Shown piece after piece: positions 30,929 through 41,321 of a stretch of DNA of 46,877 bases (position 1 is the stretch's first letter; the number at the start of each line of letters is the position of its first letter). A program made the position numbers and the translations under genes. The notes below the pieces were generated by a model. It saw only the letters and a program-made list of their open reading frames with translations, was not told the origin of the DNA and searched no databases. This DNA is from Brevundimonas sp. A19_0 (GTDB lineage Bacteria; Pseudomonadota; Alphaproteobacteria; Caulobacterales; Caulobacteraceae). The stretch is taken from positions 1 through 46,877 of the forward strand of contig NZ_JAGHQP010000016.1 in the NCBI RefSeq assembly GCF_017744255.1, written 5' to 3'.

Positions 30929-32743
30929 ATGAACAGCGACAACAATCGCAACACGATCATTTTCATCGTGGTCACGGTGATCTTCCTGTTCGCCTATCAG
31001 GCCTTTGTGCTGCAACCGCAGGCCGACCAGCGCAAGGCGGCCCAGAAGGCCCGCACTGAGGCCGTCGCCGAGCAGACGCAAGCGGGCCCGGCCCTGCCGA
31101 CCGACTCCGCCGACATCCCCCCGGCGCCGACCGTGTTCGTCACCGACCGTCAGGCCGCGCTGGGCACCGCCAGCCGCGTCGCCATCGAGACCGACAAGCT
31201 GCGCGGCTCGCTGTCGCTGGAAGGCGGCAAGATCGATGACCTCTATCTGCTGGGCTATGACCAGACGCTGCACTCGGACCAGCCGGTCGAGCTGTTCCGC
31301 CCTCAGGGCATGGAGTACGCATATTTCGCCCAGTTCGGCTGGCTGGGGACCAATGTCGCCGGCGGCGTGCCCGGGCTGGATACGCCCTGGCGCCTGACCG
31401 ACGGCGAGACCCTGACGCCGGCGACGCCGGTGACGCTGACCTGGGACAACGGCCAGGGCCTGCGCTTCACGCGCGTCATCTCGATCGACGACCAGTATCT
31501 GTTCACCATTACGGACACGGTCGCCAACTTCAGTGCGCAGCCGATCACCGTCGCCCCCTATGGCTCGGTCCGCCGTCAGGGCGTGCCGCCGACCCTGGGC
31601 CGCGAAATGATCTCGCACGAGGGGGCCATCGGCACCTTCGGCAAGGACGGCCGCTATTCGACCGATCAGGTCAAATACAAGGACTGGGCCAAGAAGCCGC
31701 CGATCCGCGAGGAATCGACCGGCGGCTGGCTGGGCATCACCGACAAATTCTGGCTGGCTGCCCTGATCCCCGATCAGGACGAGGCCATCGAGGCCGAGTT
31801 CCGCGTCCGCGAACAGGGCGCGGTCAAGTCGATGCAGGCCAATATGCTGGGCGAGGCCGTGACCATCCGCCCGGGCCGTCAGATCACCGAGACCCGCCAC
31901 CTGTTCGCCGGGGCCAAGCGCAACGAGATCCTCAAGGCCTATGAGGACAGCCTCGGCCTGCCGCGCTTCATCTATGCAATCGACTGGGGGATGCTGTTCT
32001 TCCTGACCCGGCCGATCTTCATGATCGTCGAATTCTTCTACGGCCTTCTGGGCAATTTCGGTCTGGCCATCCTGGCCCTGACCGTGGTCGTCAAGCTGGT
32101 CATGTTCCCGCTGGCCAACAAGGCCTACGAGAGCATGTCCAAGATGCGCAAGCTCCAGCCCAAGATGGAGGAGATCAAGAAGAAGTACGAAGGAGACATG
32201 CAGAAGCAGCAGCAGGAAACGATGGCGCTGTATCAGCGCGAGAAGATCAATCCGCTGGCCGGCTGCATCCCGATCCTGATCCAGATCCCCGTCTTCTATG
32301 CCCTCTACAAGGTGCTGTTCGTCACCATCGAAATGCGCCACGCGCCCTTCTTCGGCTGGATCCAGGACCTGTCCTCGCGTGACCCCACGAACATCTGGAC
32401 CCTGTTCGGGCTGATCCCGTGGGATCCGGGTAGCGTGCCGCTGATCGGCGGCCTGCTGGTCGGAACACTGGGGCTGGGCGTCCTGCCGATCTTCTATGGC
32501 CTGACCATGTGGCTGCAGATGGCGATGAACCCGCCGCCGCCGGACCCGATGCAACGCAAGATTTTCGGCTTCATGCCGTTCGTCTTCACCTTCATCATGG
32601 CGCCGTTCGCGGCCGGCCTGCTGGTCTACTGGGCGTGGAACAACATCCTGTCGATCATCCAGCAGTACATCATCATGCACCGCTTCAAGGCCGAGAACCC
32701 GATCGACACCTTCATCGATCGTATCCGGAAGAAGGCGGCGTGA
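30929..32743 (+). CDS. yidC: Membrane protein insertase YidC
   Basis: 604 residues, the usual size for the Gram-negative type. An N-terminal helix ([19 protein letters not shown]) is followed by a large periplasmic domain (about 60-330) and the conserved core of five helices, with [20 protein letters not shown] and, near the end, [20 protein letters not shown]. It inserts membrane proteins alone or with SecYEG. It ends [13 protein letters not shown]. Its TGA overlaps the GTG start of engB (GTGA). Certain. Confidence 0.97.
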   Translation: MNSDNNRNTIIFIVVTVIFLFAYQAFVLQPQADQRKAAQKARTEAVAEQTQAGPALPTDSADIPPAPTVFVTDRQAALGTASRVAIETDKLRGSLSLEGGKIDDLYLLGYDQTLHSDQPVELFRPQGMEYAYFAQFGWLGTNVAGGVPGLDTPWRLTDGETLTPATPVTLTWDNGQGLRFTRVISIDDQYLFTITDTVANFSAQPITVAPYGSVRRQGVPPTLGREMISHEGAIGTFGKDGRYSTDQVKYKDWAKKPPIREESTGGWLGITDKFWLAALIPDQDEAIEAEFRVREQGAVKSMQANMLGEAVTIRPGRQITETRHLFAGAKRNEILKAYEDSLGLPRFIYAIDWGMLFFLTRPIFMIVEFFYGLLGNFGLAILALTVVVKLVMFPLANKAYESMSKMRKLQPKMEEIKKKYEGDMQKQQQETMALYQREKINPLAGCIPILIQIPVFYALYKVLFVTIEMRHAPFFGWIQDLSSRDPTNIWTLFGLIPWDPGSVPLIGGLLVGTLGLGVLPIFYGLTMWLQMAMNPPPPDPMQRKIFGFMPFVFTFIMAPFAAGLLVYWAWNNILSIIQQYIIMHRFKAENPIDTFIDRIRKKAA

Positions 32744-33381
32744 CCGACTTCACCGACGAGGAGCTGGAGGCCGCGCGGGTGCTGTTTGCGCGGCCCGCCA
32801 CCTTCGTCATGGGCTGCGCCAAGATCGAGCAGCTGCCGCCGCCCGACTGGCCCGAGATCGCCTTTGCCGGACGGTCGAACGTCGGCAAGTCCAGCCTGAT
32901 CAACGCCCTCGTGGGTATGAAGGGTCTGGCCCGCGCCTCGAACGAGCCGGGGCGTACGCGAGAGGTCAACTTCTTCGATCTGGACGGGCGGATGCGTCTG
33001 GTCGACCTGCCGGGCTATGGCTGGGCCAAGGCGTCCAGGGGCGAGGTCAAGCGGTTCCAGAACCTGGGCCGGGACTATCTGCGCGGGCGGGTGACGCTGA
33101 AGCGCGTCTATCTGCTGATCGACGGCCGCCACGGCCTGAAGTCGGTCGACAACGAGGCGCTGGACGCCCTCGATCTGGCGGCTGTCAGCTATCAGATCGT
33201 CCTGACCAAGGCGGACAAGCTGAAGGCGGGCGAGGGCGAGAAGCGCGTGGCCGAAACGCTCAAGGCCATTTCCAAACGCCCCGCCGCCTATCCCCAGGTG
33301 GCGCTGACCTCGTCCGAAAAGGGTTGGGGCATTCCCGAACTGCGTGCCTGGGCCATGGCTGCCGCCGAGGTCGCTCCCTAG
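32740..33381 (+). CDS. engB: Ribosome biogenesis GTP-binding protein EngB/YsxC
   Basis: 213 residues. G1 is GRSNVGKS at 44-51; [11 protein letters not shown] gives the switch I region, DLPGYG is G3, and TKAD is G4. It assists late assembly of the 50S subunit. Start GTG at 32740 overlaps the yidC stop by four bases. The stop shares CTAG with the convergent gene on the other strand. argB, which I recall following engB in some alphaproteobacteria, is not here. Confidence high. Confidence 0.96.
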   Translation: MTDFTDEELEAARVLFARPATFVMGCAKIEQLPPPDWPEIAFAGRSNVGKSSLINALVGMKGLARASNEPGRTREVNFFDLDGRMRLVDLPGYGWAKASRGEVKRFQNLGRDYLRGRVTLKRVYLLIDGRHGLKSVDNEALDALDLAAVSYQIVLTKADKLKAGEGEKRVAETLKAISKRPAAYPQVALTSSEKGWGIPELRAWAMAAAEVAP

Positions 33382-33773
33382 TCGGCGGGAAGCGACAGGG
33401 CGAGGCCGATCATGGCCTCCAGCTCCCCGTCGGCCGTCTCCAGAGCCTGCTCCAGTCGCGCACAGGCCTGAAGGATGCGTGAGGCGTCGCGAACCTCCGG
33501 GTTCGCATGCTGTTCGCCCAGACGGTCGCGATCGAGGTAGCGCCAGCCGCTGTCGGCGGGATGGGCCCGGATCAGCTCCCAGCGGGCCTCGGCATCCAGA
33601 TCATCGGCCAGCCGGGTCCAGCGCCGGGCCCGGGGGCCCTTGCGATAGAAACCCGCCTTCACCGGCAGATCATGGGCCCGATGGACCGCCAGGGCCCGGT
33701 CCCGCAGGACCGTCAGCCGCACCCGCGCCCCTGTGTCAGTCAAGGTTGAGGGCGCTGGTGACCGAGACATCAT
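33378..33773 (-). CDS. Small hypothetical protein
   Basis: 131 residues, charged and helical, no signal peptide or membrane helix. Conserved-looking stretch [20 protein letters not shown] then a Leu/Ala-rich C-terminus. No family recognised. The ATG at 33773 overlaps the 3' end of the polysaccharide export gene by 38 bases; a GTG at 33722 just past that stop is an alternative. The stop overlaps that of engB within CTAG. It may be a late gene of the polysaccharide cluster, or unrelated. Coding status is likely but not certain. Confidence 0.5.
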   Translation of the reverse strand: MMSRSPAPSTLTDTGARVRLTVLRDRALAVHRAHDLPVKAGFYRKGPRARRWTRLADDLDAEARWELIRAHPADSGWRYLDRDRLGEQHANPEVRDASRILQACARLEQALETADGELEAMIGLALSLPAD

Positions 33774-34875
33774 AGACCACCCGCGTGACGCTCTGGACCA
33801 GTTCGAAGAACTGCCGCAGTTCGGTCGAGCCCGAGCGCGGCACGAAGATCAGATCATCGGGGCGGATCTCGAAATCCGAGGCGACGAACAGGCCGTTGGG
33901 CCCAGACAGGTCGAGGCGGTACACAACAGGCACACCGCGCGGGGTGGGCGGCTGTACGAGGCCGAGCGCGCGGGCCGCTGACGGCGTCTCGAAGCGGAAG
34001 ATCAGCACCGAACGGGCATTCGCCGTATCCGGATTGGGACCGCCGGCGCGGGCAAGGGCCGCAGCAAGGGTCAGCGGACCGGGCCCGATCTCGGCCTGGG
34101 ATACGGCGCCTAGGGCTCCCATCACACTGTAGCGGCGCGGCTGGTACTCAAGCGTCACCCGGTCACCGGGGGCCAGCCGGACATTCTGGTCAAACCGGCG
34201 GGTCACGGTGGTGTAGGGCGCGCGCCAGGTCGCCTCGCCGCGGGACAGGACGACCTCGACCTCTTCCGGGGCGCGTGAGGTACCGCCGCTTGCGGCCACC
34301 GCATCCAGCAGCCGGTCCCGTCCGGTGGCCAGCGGCACGCGGCCCGGGGTGCGCACCTCTCCCAGCACGGTGACGCTGGTGGATGGGGCCTCGGCCAGGG
34401 TGACCGTCACCTGAGGATTGCCGACCCGCCCGATAAGGGCGCGACGGATGGCAGCGCCGGCCTCGGCCACGGTCAGTCCCTCCACCCGCACCGCTCCGGC
34501 GAACGGGATCTGGATGGCGCCCCCGCCATCCACGACGGCGGGCGGCAGGGTCTGGCTGGCCCCCTGTACCGTGCCACCACCGCCGCGCGACCCGAACAGG
34601 GCGCCGCTGGGCTCATAGATGGAGACCGACAGGGTGTCGCCCACCCCGATCCGGTCCAGCGGCACGACGCTCCCGGCGCCGGCGAGAGAGCCCCGTTCCT
34701 CCGTGGGCATGGCCCGAAGAATCTGGCTGGCCGTGGCGTCCAGATCGACCACGGCATAGGTCTGCGCTCCGGCAGTGGCGTCGACATCGCGCGCCGATGG
34801 CCCCTCGACCGGCAAGGTCGAACATCCTGCAACAGCACAGGTCAGGAAGACGGACAGCAGGGCGGAACGGGTCAT
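33736..34875 (-). CDS. Polysaccharide export lipoprotein (Wza family)
   Basis: 379 residues. Signal peptide with lipobox VAGC at Cys18. Residues about 70-160 are the Poly_export domain (RIGVGDTLSVSIYEPSGALF onward), followed by SLBB-like repeats (VTVLGEVRTPGRVPL and VMGALGAVSQAEI). Such proteins form the outer-membrane channel for capsule or exopolysaccharide. No Wzc or Wzx/Wzy partner is in the window; the neighbours are two glycosyltransferases and an arabinose-5-phosphate isomerase. The ATG at 34875 gives the signal peptide. Confidence 0.88.
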   Translation of the reverse strand: MTRSALLSVFLTCAVAGCSTLPVEGPSARDVDATAGAQTYAVVDLDATASQILRAMPTEERGSLAGAGSVVPLDRIGVGDTLSVSIYEPSGALFGSRGGGGTVQGASQTLPPAVVDGGGAIQIPFAGAVRVEGLTVAEAGAAIRRALIGRVGNPQVTVTLAEAPSTSVTVLGEVRTPGRVPLATGRDRLLDAVAASGGTSRAPEEVEVVLSRGEATWRAPYTTVTRRFDQNVRLAPGDRVTLEYQPRRYSVMGALGAVSQAEIGPGPLTLAAALARAGGPNPDTANARSVLIFRFETPSAARALGLVQPPTPRGVPVVYRLDLSGPNGLFVASDFEIRPDDLIFVPRSGSTELRQFFELVQSVTRVVYDVSVTSALNLD

Positions 34876-34934
34876 GGCGCAGACTTACCGGCCTTTCCGG
34901 GGGGGCGCCAGTCGCTGCGTGATGCGCCGGGCGG

Positions 34935-36167
34935 TCAGATCCCCGGTCGCATCTGCAAGGCTTCGGCGACGATGTGGAAGTGATCGCTCCAGCTCGCCGC
35001 CTTGTACGGCACGGGCTTGAGGTCGCCCCGCGCGGCGCGCTCGATCGCCTTGTACCAGCCGGGACCGTCCAGCGGATCGATCAGCTTGGCCTTGGGCACC
35101 AGTTCGCGGTGGGCGGCAATGTCCGATGCGATCAGGGGCACGCCCATGGCCATGGCCTCGACCGCCGGCAGGTCAAAGCCTTCAACCTCCGAGGGCGCCA
35201 GCACGCCCCGCGACGCCCGCATCAGGCGCGACAGGGCCGCGTCGGGCAGCTCCGAGGCGTGATGCACCAGCCCTTGCAGCGGCGGGGATCGCTCGAGCAG
35301 GTCCATGACCGATTCATTCTCCCACCCGCTCCGGCCGATCAGCACGAGGGAGGGTGCGTGCACGCCCATATGCTCCTCAAGCCGCCGCCAGAGGGTAAGC
35401 AGGAAGGCCAGGTTCTTGCGGGCCTCGATGGTGCCCACGTGCACAAAATAGGGCCGCTCGGCCGGTCGCCAGTTGGGGTCGGAGAAGGGCGGTTCCAGTC
35501 CCAGATGAGCGACCACTGTGGTCGGGCACTCCAAGCCTTCGGCTTCGGCGAACGTCTTGAGGACTTTGGCTGTGGTCTCCGAATTGACCACCAGCACGGC
35601 GCCCTGACGCAAGGCCAGCCGGATGCGGGTGCGATGGCGGGCCGCCTCGCCCGGGCGGCAGTATTCCGGATGGGTGATGGGGATCAGGTCGTGAACCATC
35701 AGCACGGACCGCGCGCCCTCGGCGGCCAGATCCGACAGCAGGCGCGCACTGGTCAGGCCGCTGTGCCCGACGTTCACATACAGGCTGCCGCCCGGGATAT
35801 CGGGCAGGGCGCGCGACTTCAGCAACCGCGTGACCGCCTCGCGCCGGGGCTCCCGGTCCGGTCGCCGCGCGCCGGCCACCGAGCGGTTGCCTCGCGGTCG
35901 GGCCAGAAGTTCGGTCAGGGCGCGCTCGGCCTCGCCGACCGTGTCGCCCGTCCAGCGGGTGCGCGTCGCGGCAACCAGCTCCGAGAACCATTTGCCGTCC
36001 AGCGCCAGCAGTCGGTCGCCGCGGCTGCGCACCGGCACGAAGCGGACATCGGGATGTCCCATCAGCCATTCGGCATAGGCCAGGCACACGCGATCCACCC
36101 CGGTGGGGGTGGTCCGGCCGCTGCGCTGCGCCAGCCGCCCGCCGTCGAACAGGACGGTGCGCGTCAT
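34935..36167 (-). CDS. Glycosyltransferase, GT4 family
   Basis: 410 residues, GT-B fold. The C-terminal Rossmann half is clear: HVGTIEARKNLAFLLTLW, LVLIGRSGWE, APSEVEGFDLPAVEAMAMG with the E-x7-E donor motif, and PLIASDIAAHREL. The N-terminal half has RTTPTGVDRVCLAY and, near residue 180, a loop with MVHDLIPITHPEY. It transfers a sugar from a nucleotide donor in the cytoplasm; donor and acceptor cannot be told. It sits 59 bp before the export lipoprotein and 2 bp after the next glycosyltransferase gene, in one operon. Confidence 0.88.
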   Translation of the reverse strand: MTRTVLFDGGRLAQRSGRTTPTGVDRVCLAYAEWLMGHPDVRFVPVRSRGDRLLALDGKWFSELVAATRTRWTGDTVGEAERALTELLARPRGNRSVAGARRPDREPRREAVTRLLKSRALPDIPGGSLYVNVGHSGLTSARLLSDLAAEGARSVLMVHDLIPITHPEYCRPGEAARHRTRIRLALRQGAVLVVNSETTAKVLKTFAEAEGLECPTTVVAHLGLEPPFSDPNWRPAERPYFVHVGTIEARKNLAFLLTLWRRLEEHMGVHAPSLVLIGRSGWENESVMDLLERSPPLQGLVHHASELPDAALSRLMRASRGVLAPSEVEGFDLPAVEAMAMGVPLIASDIAAHRELVPKAKLIDPLDGPGWYKAIERAARGDLKPVPYKAASWSDHFHIVAEALQMRPGI

Positions 36168-36169
36168 GT

Positions 36170-37465
36170 TCAGGTCAGCTTGTCGTAGAGGGTGCGCAGG
36201 CGCGCCTGATAGGCCTCGGGGCTGAATTTCGCCGCCTGTATCCGGCCCCGCGCCGAAAGGTCGGCGCAGAGGTCCTCGTCCGAGGCCAGGGCCAGGATGT
36301 GCCGGGTCATGGCATGCACATCATAGGGATCGACCATCAGCGCCGCATCGCCCGCGACTTCGGGAAGGGACGAGACATTGGAGGTCAGAACGGGCGTGCC
36401 CAGACTCATGGATTCGAGCACGGGCAGGCCGAAGCCCTCATACAGGGACGGGAACAGCGTCCCGCGTGCCCCGCGGATGAGGGAGACCAGAACGGAGAAG
36501 GGCAGGTACTGGAAGAATTTCAGCTTCTTCTTGCGGATCTTCTTGTCCTGGCGCGCCTGGTGCATCAGCTGCACCTCGTCCTCTTCCAGCCAGGCCCGGC
36601 CGCCGACGATCACCAGCGGCATGTCGACATTGGCCGCCAGATAAGCCTCGACCACGCGCGCCAGATTCTTCTTCGGCTCCAGCGCGCCGAACCAGAGGAA
36701 ATAGCCCTTCCACGGCAGGCGGAAGACGCCCTCCAGTTCGCGGGCCACCTCCTCGTCGGTGCGGGCGAGGTATTTGGGGGGCACCGAAACGGCCTGCCAG
36801 GTGTTGGTCACCCGGTCCTCGGGCACACCGAGAAGGGTGATGACGTCACGCCGCGTGGCCTCGGAAACGACCGCGATATGGTCGGCATGCCGGGCAATAT
36901 CGCGGCTGATGCGCAGGAAGCGCCGCTTGTTGTCCAGGGTGGTGTGCGGCAGCTTGAGCGGGATCAGGTCGTGGATGGTGTACAGATTGGCCACGCCGCG
37001 CGCCCGCAGCGGCATCACTGTCGTCCAGTGCATGATGTCCGGCTCGCGCGTGTCACCCGAGCCCTTGAAACTGACCGGGGTGAAGCCCTTGGTCAGGCCC
37101 CACCATTGGTCCGCCCGGCCGAACAGGCGCGGCGCGCTCCAGAAATCCTGCACTTTTGGCCGACCACCCCCGCGAGCAGGCCAGACGACATTGTCCGAGA
37201 TCGGCACCGGCCGGGCCGTGGCGCCGAGAGGGGTCATGACCAGTTCTCGCCGATCCCGCCACTTCTTGCCCTTGGCCGCGACCGGGTCGACGAGGGCGAT
37301 CTCGTTCAGGATGGGCCGCTTCGCATAGTTGTGGCCGGGTCCGTACAGGATCTGGCTTTCGAAGCCCGCCCCGTTCAGGCCCTCAATCAGGTTGCGGCCG
37401 TAGGTGGCGATGCCCGACCCCTTGGCCAGGCCGATGTTCATGGCGTCGATACAGATACGGGTCAT
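36170..37465 (-). CDS. Glycosyltransferase, GT4 family
   Basis: 431 residues, GT-B. The N-terminus [20 protein letters not shown] holds the acceptor-side Gly loop. The middle has [16 protein letters not shown], as in its neighbour. The C-terminal half shows [39 protein letters not shown] (E-x7-E) and [15 protein letters not shown]. Probably a second sugar addition to the same glycan. Start 37465 lies 1 bp after the isomerase stop. The insert at residues 115-155 has no counterpart I recognise. Confidence 0.88.
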   Translation of the reverse strand: MTRICIDAMNIGLAKGSGIATYGRNLIEGLNGAGFESQILYGPGHNYAKRPILNEIALVDPVAAKGKKWRDRRELVMTPLGATARPVPISDNVVWPARGGGRPKVQDFWSAPRLFGRADQWWGLTKGFTPVSFKGSGDTREPDIMHWTTVMPLRARGVANLYTIHDLIPLKLPHTTLDNKRRFLRISRDIARHADHIAVVSEATRRDVITLLGVPEDRVTNTWQAVSVPPKYLARTDEEVARELEGVFRLPWKGYFLWFGALEPKKNLARVVEAYLAANVDMPLVIVGGRAWLEEDEVQLMHQARQDKKIRKKKLKFFQYLPFSVLVSLIRGARGTLFPSLYEGFGLPVLESMSLGTPVLTSNVSSLPEVAGDAALMVDPYDVHAMTRHILALASDEDLCADLSARGRIQAAKFSPEAYQARLRTLYDKLT

Positions 37466-37466
37466 G

Positions 37467-38465
37467 TCAGGAGACGTAGCCTGCCTGCATCAGTTCGGCG
37501 AGGTGGATGATGGCCACCGGTCGTTCGTTTTCGACGACCAGCAGGGTCGAAATGCGGTTCTGGGTCAGCAGGTCGACGGCGTCGCTCATCCGGGCGTCGG
37601 GTGAGACCTGTTTGGGGTTGCGGCTCATGATGTCGGCGGCGGTCAGCCCCTTGAGCGAGGGCGGGTCCTCGCCGAAGGTGCGACGCACATCGCCGTCGGT
37701 GATGATCCCGGCCAGGCGACCGTCAGCATCGACCACGGCGGTCGCGCCCTTCATCCCCTCGGTGATGGCAGAGATGACGTCGGCAAAGGGCGTATCGAGT
37801 GCGACGGTGGCCACCTTGCGCGGGCGGTCCCCCATCCAGTCGCGCACGCTCTGCAGGCTCATGCCCAGCTTGCCGCCCGGGTGGTGCAGGCCAAAGGCCT
37901 CGGCCGAGAATCCCCGCCGCTCCATGAGCACCATGGCCAGGGCATCGCCCAGCGCGAGTGTCATCAAGGTCGAGGTGGTCGGTGCCAGATTGTTCGGGCA
38001 GGCCTCGGCCACCTGGGGCAGTTGCAACAGGACCGCGCTGTTGCGGCCAAGGAAGCTCTGCGGGCGCTGGGTCATGCCGATCACCGGAATCCCGCGCCGC
38101 TGGCAGAAGATCAGGGGGTCGCGCAGCTCGCGGCTCTCGCCCGAGTTCGAGATGGCCAGCAGGGTGCAGTCATCGCGCAGCATGCCGAGGTCGCCGTGGC
38201 TCATCTCGGCGGGGTGAACGAAAAAGGCATTGGTGCCGGTCGAGGCCAGGGTCGCCGCCAGCTTTCCGCCGATGTGGCCCGACTTGCCCATGCCGGTCAC
38301 CACCAGATAGCCGGGACGCGACAGGATCACCGAACAGGCGCGCGCGACGCTGTCGTCAAGCCCGGCTTCCAGGGCCTCCAGGGCTTCCCGGTTCAGGCGG
38401 ATCACCTGACGGGCGTGGTCGGTAATCGCCCGGGTCGTGTCGGCATCGAAGGGGGGCTGGGTCAT
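37467..38465 (-). CDS. kdsD: Arabinose-5-phosphate isomerase (KpsF/GutQ family)
   Basis: 332 residues. SIS domain (about 40-180) with GMGKSGHIGGKLAATL and VHPAEMSHGDLGML, then two CBS domains from about 205 (VALDTPFADVISAITEG; DIMSRNPKQVSPDARMSDAV). It interconverts ribulose-5-phosphate and arabinose-5-phosphate, the first step to KDO for lipopolysaccharide or KDO-linked capsule. It heads the polysaccharide operon. The 283 bases upstream, shared with otsB, show no clear promoter to me. Confidence 0.92.
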   Translation of the reverse strand: MTQPPFDADTTRAITDHARQVIRLNREALEALEAGLDDSVARACSVILSRPGYLVVTGMGKSGHIGGKLAATLASTGTNAFFVHPAEMSHGDLGMLRDDCTLLAISNSGESRELRDPLIFCQRRGIPVIGMTQRPQSFLGRNSAVLLQLPQVAEACPNNLAPTTSTLMTLALGDALAMVLMERRGFSAEAFGLHHPGGKLGMSLQSVRDWMGDRPRKVATVALDTPFADVISAITEGMKGATAVVDADGRLAGIITDGDVRRTFGEDPPSLKGLTAADIMSRNPKQVSPDARMSDAVDLLTQNRISTLLVVENERPVAIIHLAELMQAGYVS

Positions 38466-38748
38466 GTCACCTGTGCCTTTGCGACCGTCGCCGGCCCGCA
38501 GTATTGAGGCGGCAGGGTGTGCCGCATCGCGCCTGTTTTCACAATGCCGAACCCGGTTCGCGAGCGCGGTTGACGTGCGTGTTTGACCCCACCGCCGATA
38601 CGCGACAACCTTTGCCGCAACGGGGCGTTAGCAAGGCCACGACCCGACCCCGCCGTCCTCCTCCCCCTCCGGACGGCAATTTTCCGAGACAGTGGCCGGC
38701 GCCGTGCTGCGCCGCCCGATGGCATGACAAGGACCTGACCGCACCCTG

Positions 38749-39540
38749 ATGACGGCCGCAATCGCCCAGACCGATCCCCGCGACATCGCACCGCCTCCGG
38801 CCCCCTCGGCCCTGACGGCCGCGCGCGACCCTGTTGCCCTGTTTCTGGATCTGGACGGCGTACTGGCGCCGATCGAGGCGCGTCCCGATGACGTCGTCCC
38901 CGACCCGCGCCGGACCCGGCTGCTGGATCGGCTGGTTGAGGCCCTCGACGGGCGGGTCGCTGTACTCAGCGGGCGGAGCATTTCCGACGTTGACCGGATT
39001 CTCGAGCGCCGGATCGCGGCGGTCGCCGGTGTGCACGGGCTGGAACGCCGGACCGCCGACGGCCAGATCGACAGTGTAGGGGCCGAGGCGGATGTCGCTC
39101 TGGCGGCCGAAAGCCTGACCGACGCACTCAGCAACGCCATCGCCGCCGGTGTCCAGCTCGAGAACAAGGGGGTCGGCGTCGCCATCCACTATCGGAACGC
39201 GCCGGACCGGGGACCGGAGGTCCGCCATGCGGCGACCGTCGAGGCGCGCGCGCGCGGGCTTCACCTGCAGCCGGGCCATATGGTGGTGGAGCTGAAGGGC
39301 GGCGACACGGACAAGGGCCGGGCGCTGGCCGCCTTCCTGACCGAGGCGCCCTTTGCCGGGGCCCGACCGGTCATGATCGGCGATGACCGCACCGACGAGG
39401 CCGCCTTTCGCGCCGCCGAGGCGGCGGGCGGGTTCGGCATTCTGGTCGATCCCCGCTGGGCCAGCGCCGCGCGCTACAGCCTGCCGGACACGGCGGCCGT
39501 CGCGGCCTGGTTGGCAGGATTTGCGGAGGGTGTCCGATGA
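38749..39540 (+). CDS. otsB: Trehalose-6-phosphate phosphatase
   Basis: 263 residues, HAD family. The nucleophile motif is LFLDLDGVLAPIE (first Asp at about 32), followed by VAVLSGRS (motif II), ELKGGDTDKGRAL (Lys) and MIGDDRTDEAAF (acidic motif). It releases trehalose from trehalose-6-phosphate, made by OtsA two genes on. Its stop overlaps the GH15 start (ATGA), coupling the three genes. Trehalose protects against osmotic and desiccation stress. No sigma-EcfG promoter was found upstream. Confidence 0.93.
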   Translation: MTAAIAQTDPRDIAPPPAPSALTAARDPVALFLDLDGVLAPIEARPDDVVPDPRRTRLLDRLVEALDGRVAVLSGRSISDVDRILERRIAAVAGVHGLERRTADGQIDSVGAEADVALAAESLTDALSNAIAAGVQLENKGVGVAIHYRNAPDRGPEVRHAATVEARARGLHLQPGHMVVELKGGDTDKGRALAAFLTEAPFAGARPVMIGDDRTDEAAFRAAEAAGGFGILVDPRWASAARYSLPDTAAVAAWLAGFAEGVR

Positions 39541-41321
39541 AACCGTCGCTGGACCTCGCTCCCATCGGCAACTGTGCCGTCAGCGCCCTCATCGACCGTC
39601 AGGGGCGCTACGTCTGGGCCTGCGCGCCGCGCGTCGACGGCGATCCGCTGTTCTCCTCCCTGATGGACGGCTCCGACCCCGAGCATGGTTTCTGGGATGT
39701 GGTGCTGAAGGATCAGGTGCGCGCCGAGCAGGACTATCAGCGCAATACGCCGGTGCTGCGGACCGTCCTGCACGACGCAAACGGAGCCTCGGTCGAGATC
39801 ATCGATTTCTGTCCCCGTCATGCGCACCAGCAACGCACCTATCGCCCGCTGGCCTTCGCGCGGTTGATCCGCCCGCTGTCCGGAACGCCGCGCATCGCCA
39901 TCCGCCTGCGACCGGCGGCCGAGTGGGGCGCGCGCCCGGCGGATCGTACGCATGGCTCAAACCACATCCGCTATCTGTGCACCGGGGCGACCTTCCGGCT
40001 GACGACCGACTGTCCCGTCAGCCACATCCTGAATGAGCGCACATTCCGGCTGGAAAAGCCCTACGCCTTCTTCTTCGGTCCGGACGAGGTCTACGACCAG
40101 GACGTCGGCCCCGGCGTCAGCGCGGCGCTCGACCGCACGCTCGGCTACTGGCGCGACTGGGTGCGCAAGCTCTATCTGCCGCTCGATTGGCAGGAAGCGG
40201 TGATCCGCTCGGCCATTACCCTCAAACTGTGCGCCTATGAGGAGACGGGGGCCATCGTCGCCGCCCTGACGACCTCGGTGCCAGAGTTCCCGGGCAGCGG
40301 CCGCAACTGGGACTATCGGTACTGCTGGATCCGCGACGCCTATTACACGGTGCGAGCGCTCAACCGGCTGGGCGCCGTCGACATCCTCGAAAACTATCTG
40401 GTCTATCTGCGCAATCTGGTCGACCAGGCCGACGGAGGGCATGTCCAGCCCGTCTATGGCGTGGGGCTTGAGCCGGCCATCACCGAGACCATCGTCGATA
40501 CGGTTGAGGGCTATCACGGCATGAAGCCCGTGCGGGTCGGCAACCAGGCGCACGAGCATCTGCAGCATGATGTGTACGGACAGATCGTCCTGCCGCTCGT
40601 CCAGGCCTTCTACGACCAGCGCATGATCCGGCCGGGCACGCTGGAGGACTTCGAAGCGCTGGAGCGGGTGGGGCAGCGCGCCTTCGAGATGCATGACCAG
40701 CCCGATGCGGGTCTGTGGGAGTTCCGGACATTTGCCCGGGTCCACACCTATTCCTCGGTGATGTGCTGGGCCGCGTGCGACCGCCTGGCCAAGGCAGCCC
40801 TGCATCTGGGGCTGAAGGATCGCGCGGCGGACTGGGCCCGGAAGGCGCGGACCATCCGCACCCGGATCGAGGCCGAGACCTATCGCGAGGAGGAGGGCCA
40901 CTTCGCCGCAAGCTTTGGCGGCGACGAGCTGGACGCTTCCCTGCTCCAGCTGACCGACGTCGGCTTCCTGCCGGCCAACGACCGCCGGATGGCGCGCACC
41001 TTCGAGGTGATCGAGCGCGATCTGAAGAAGGGGCCCTTCCTGTTCCGCTATGTGGAGCCGGACGACTTCGGCGAGCCCGAGACGGCCTTCAACTTCTGCA
41101 CCTTCTGGTTCATCGAGGCCCTGCACCAGAACGGCCGCGACGAGGAAGCCCGCGCCATCTTCGAGGAAATGCTGGCGCGGCGTACCCATGCCGGCCTGCT
41201 CAGCGAGGACATCGCCGTAGAGAGCGGCGAGCTGTGGGGCAACTATCCGCAGACCTATTCGCTGGTGGGTATCATCAACTGCGCCATCCTTCTCAGCCGC
41301 TCGTGGACGGATGTGCGATGA
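39537..41321 (+). CDS. Glycoside hydrolase family 15 protein
   Basis: 594 residues. An N-terminal beta-sandwich-like domain (1-240) is followed by the (alpha/alpha)6 barrel beginning RNWDYRYCWIRDAYYT at 256. Near the C-terminus LLSEDIAVESGELWGNYPQT carries the likely second catalytic acid. GH15 covers glucoamylases and, in mycobacteria and others, trehalases. Sitting between otsB and otsA with four-base overlaps on both sides, a trehalase or trehalose-linked glucan role is likely, but not shown. No signal peptide, so cytoplasmic. Confidence 0.88.
   Translation: MKPSLDLAPIGNCAVSALIDRQGRYVWACAPRVDGDPLFSSLMDGSDPEHGFWDVVLKDQVRAEQDYQRNTPVLRTVLHDANGASVEIIDFCPRHAHQQRTYRPLAFARLIRPLSGTPRIAIRLRPAAEWGARPADRTHGSNHIRYLCTGATFRLTTDCPVSHILNERTFRLEKPYAFFFGPDEVYDQDVGPGVSAALDRTLGYWRDWVRKLYLPLDWQEAVIRSAITLKLCAYEETGAIVAALTTSVPEFPGSGRNWDYRYCWIRDAYYTVRALNRLGAVDILENYLVYLRNLVDQADGGHVQPVYGVGLEPAITETIVDTVEGYHGMKPVRVGNQAHEHLQHDVYGQIVLPLVQAFYDQRMIRPGTLEDFEALERVGQRAFEMHDQPDAGLWEFRTFARVHTYSSVMCWAACDRLAKAALHLGLKDRAADWARKARTIRTRIEAETYREEEGHFAASFGGDELDASLLQLTDVGFLPANDRRMARTFEVIERDLKKGPFLFRYVEPDDFGEPETAFNFCTFWFIEALHQNGRDEEARAIFEEMLARRTHAGLLSEDIAVESGELWGNYPQTYSLVGIINCAILLSRSWTDVR

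Noticed and set aside
38548..38560. CGAACCCGGTTCG near-palindrome upstream of otsB
   Set aside because: Short, GC-rich and imperfect at the centre; likely chance in this base composition, and no promoter elements align with it.
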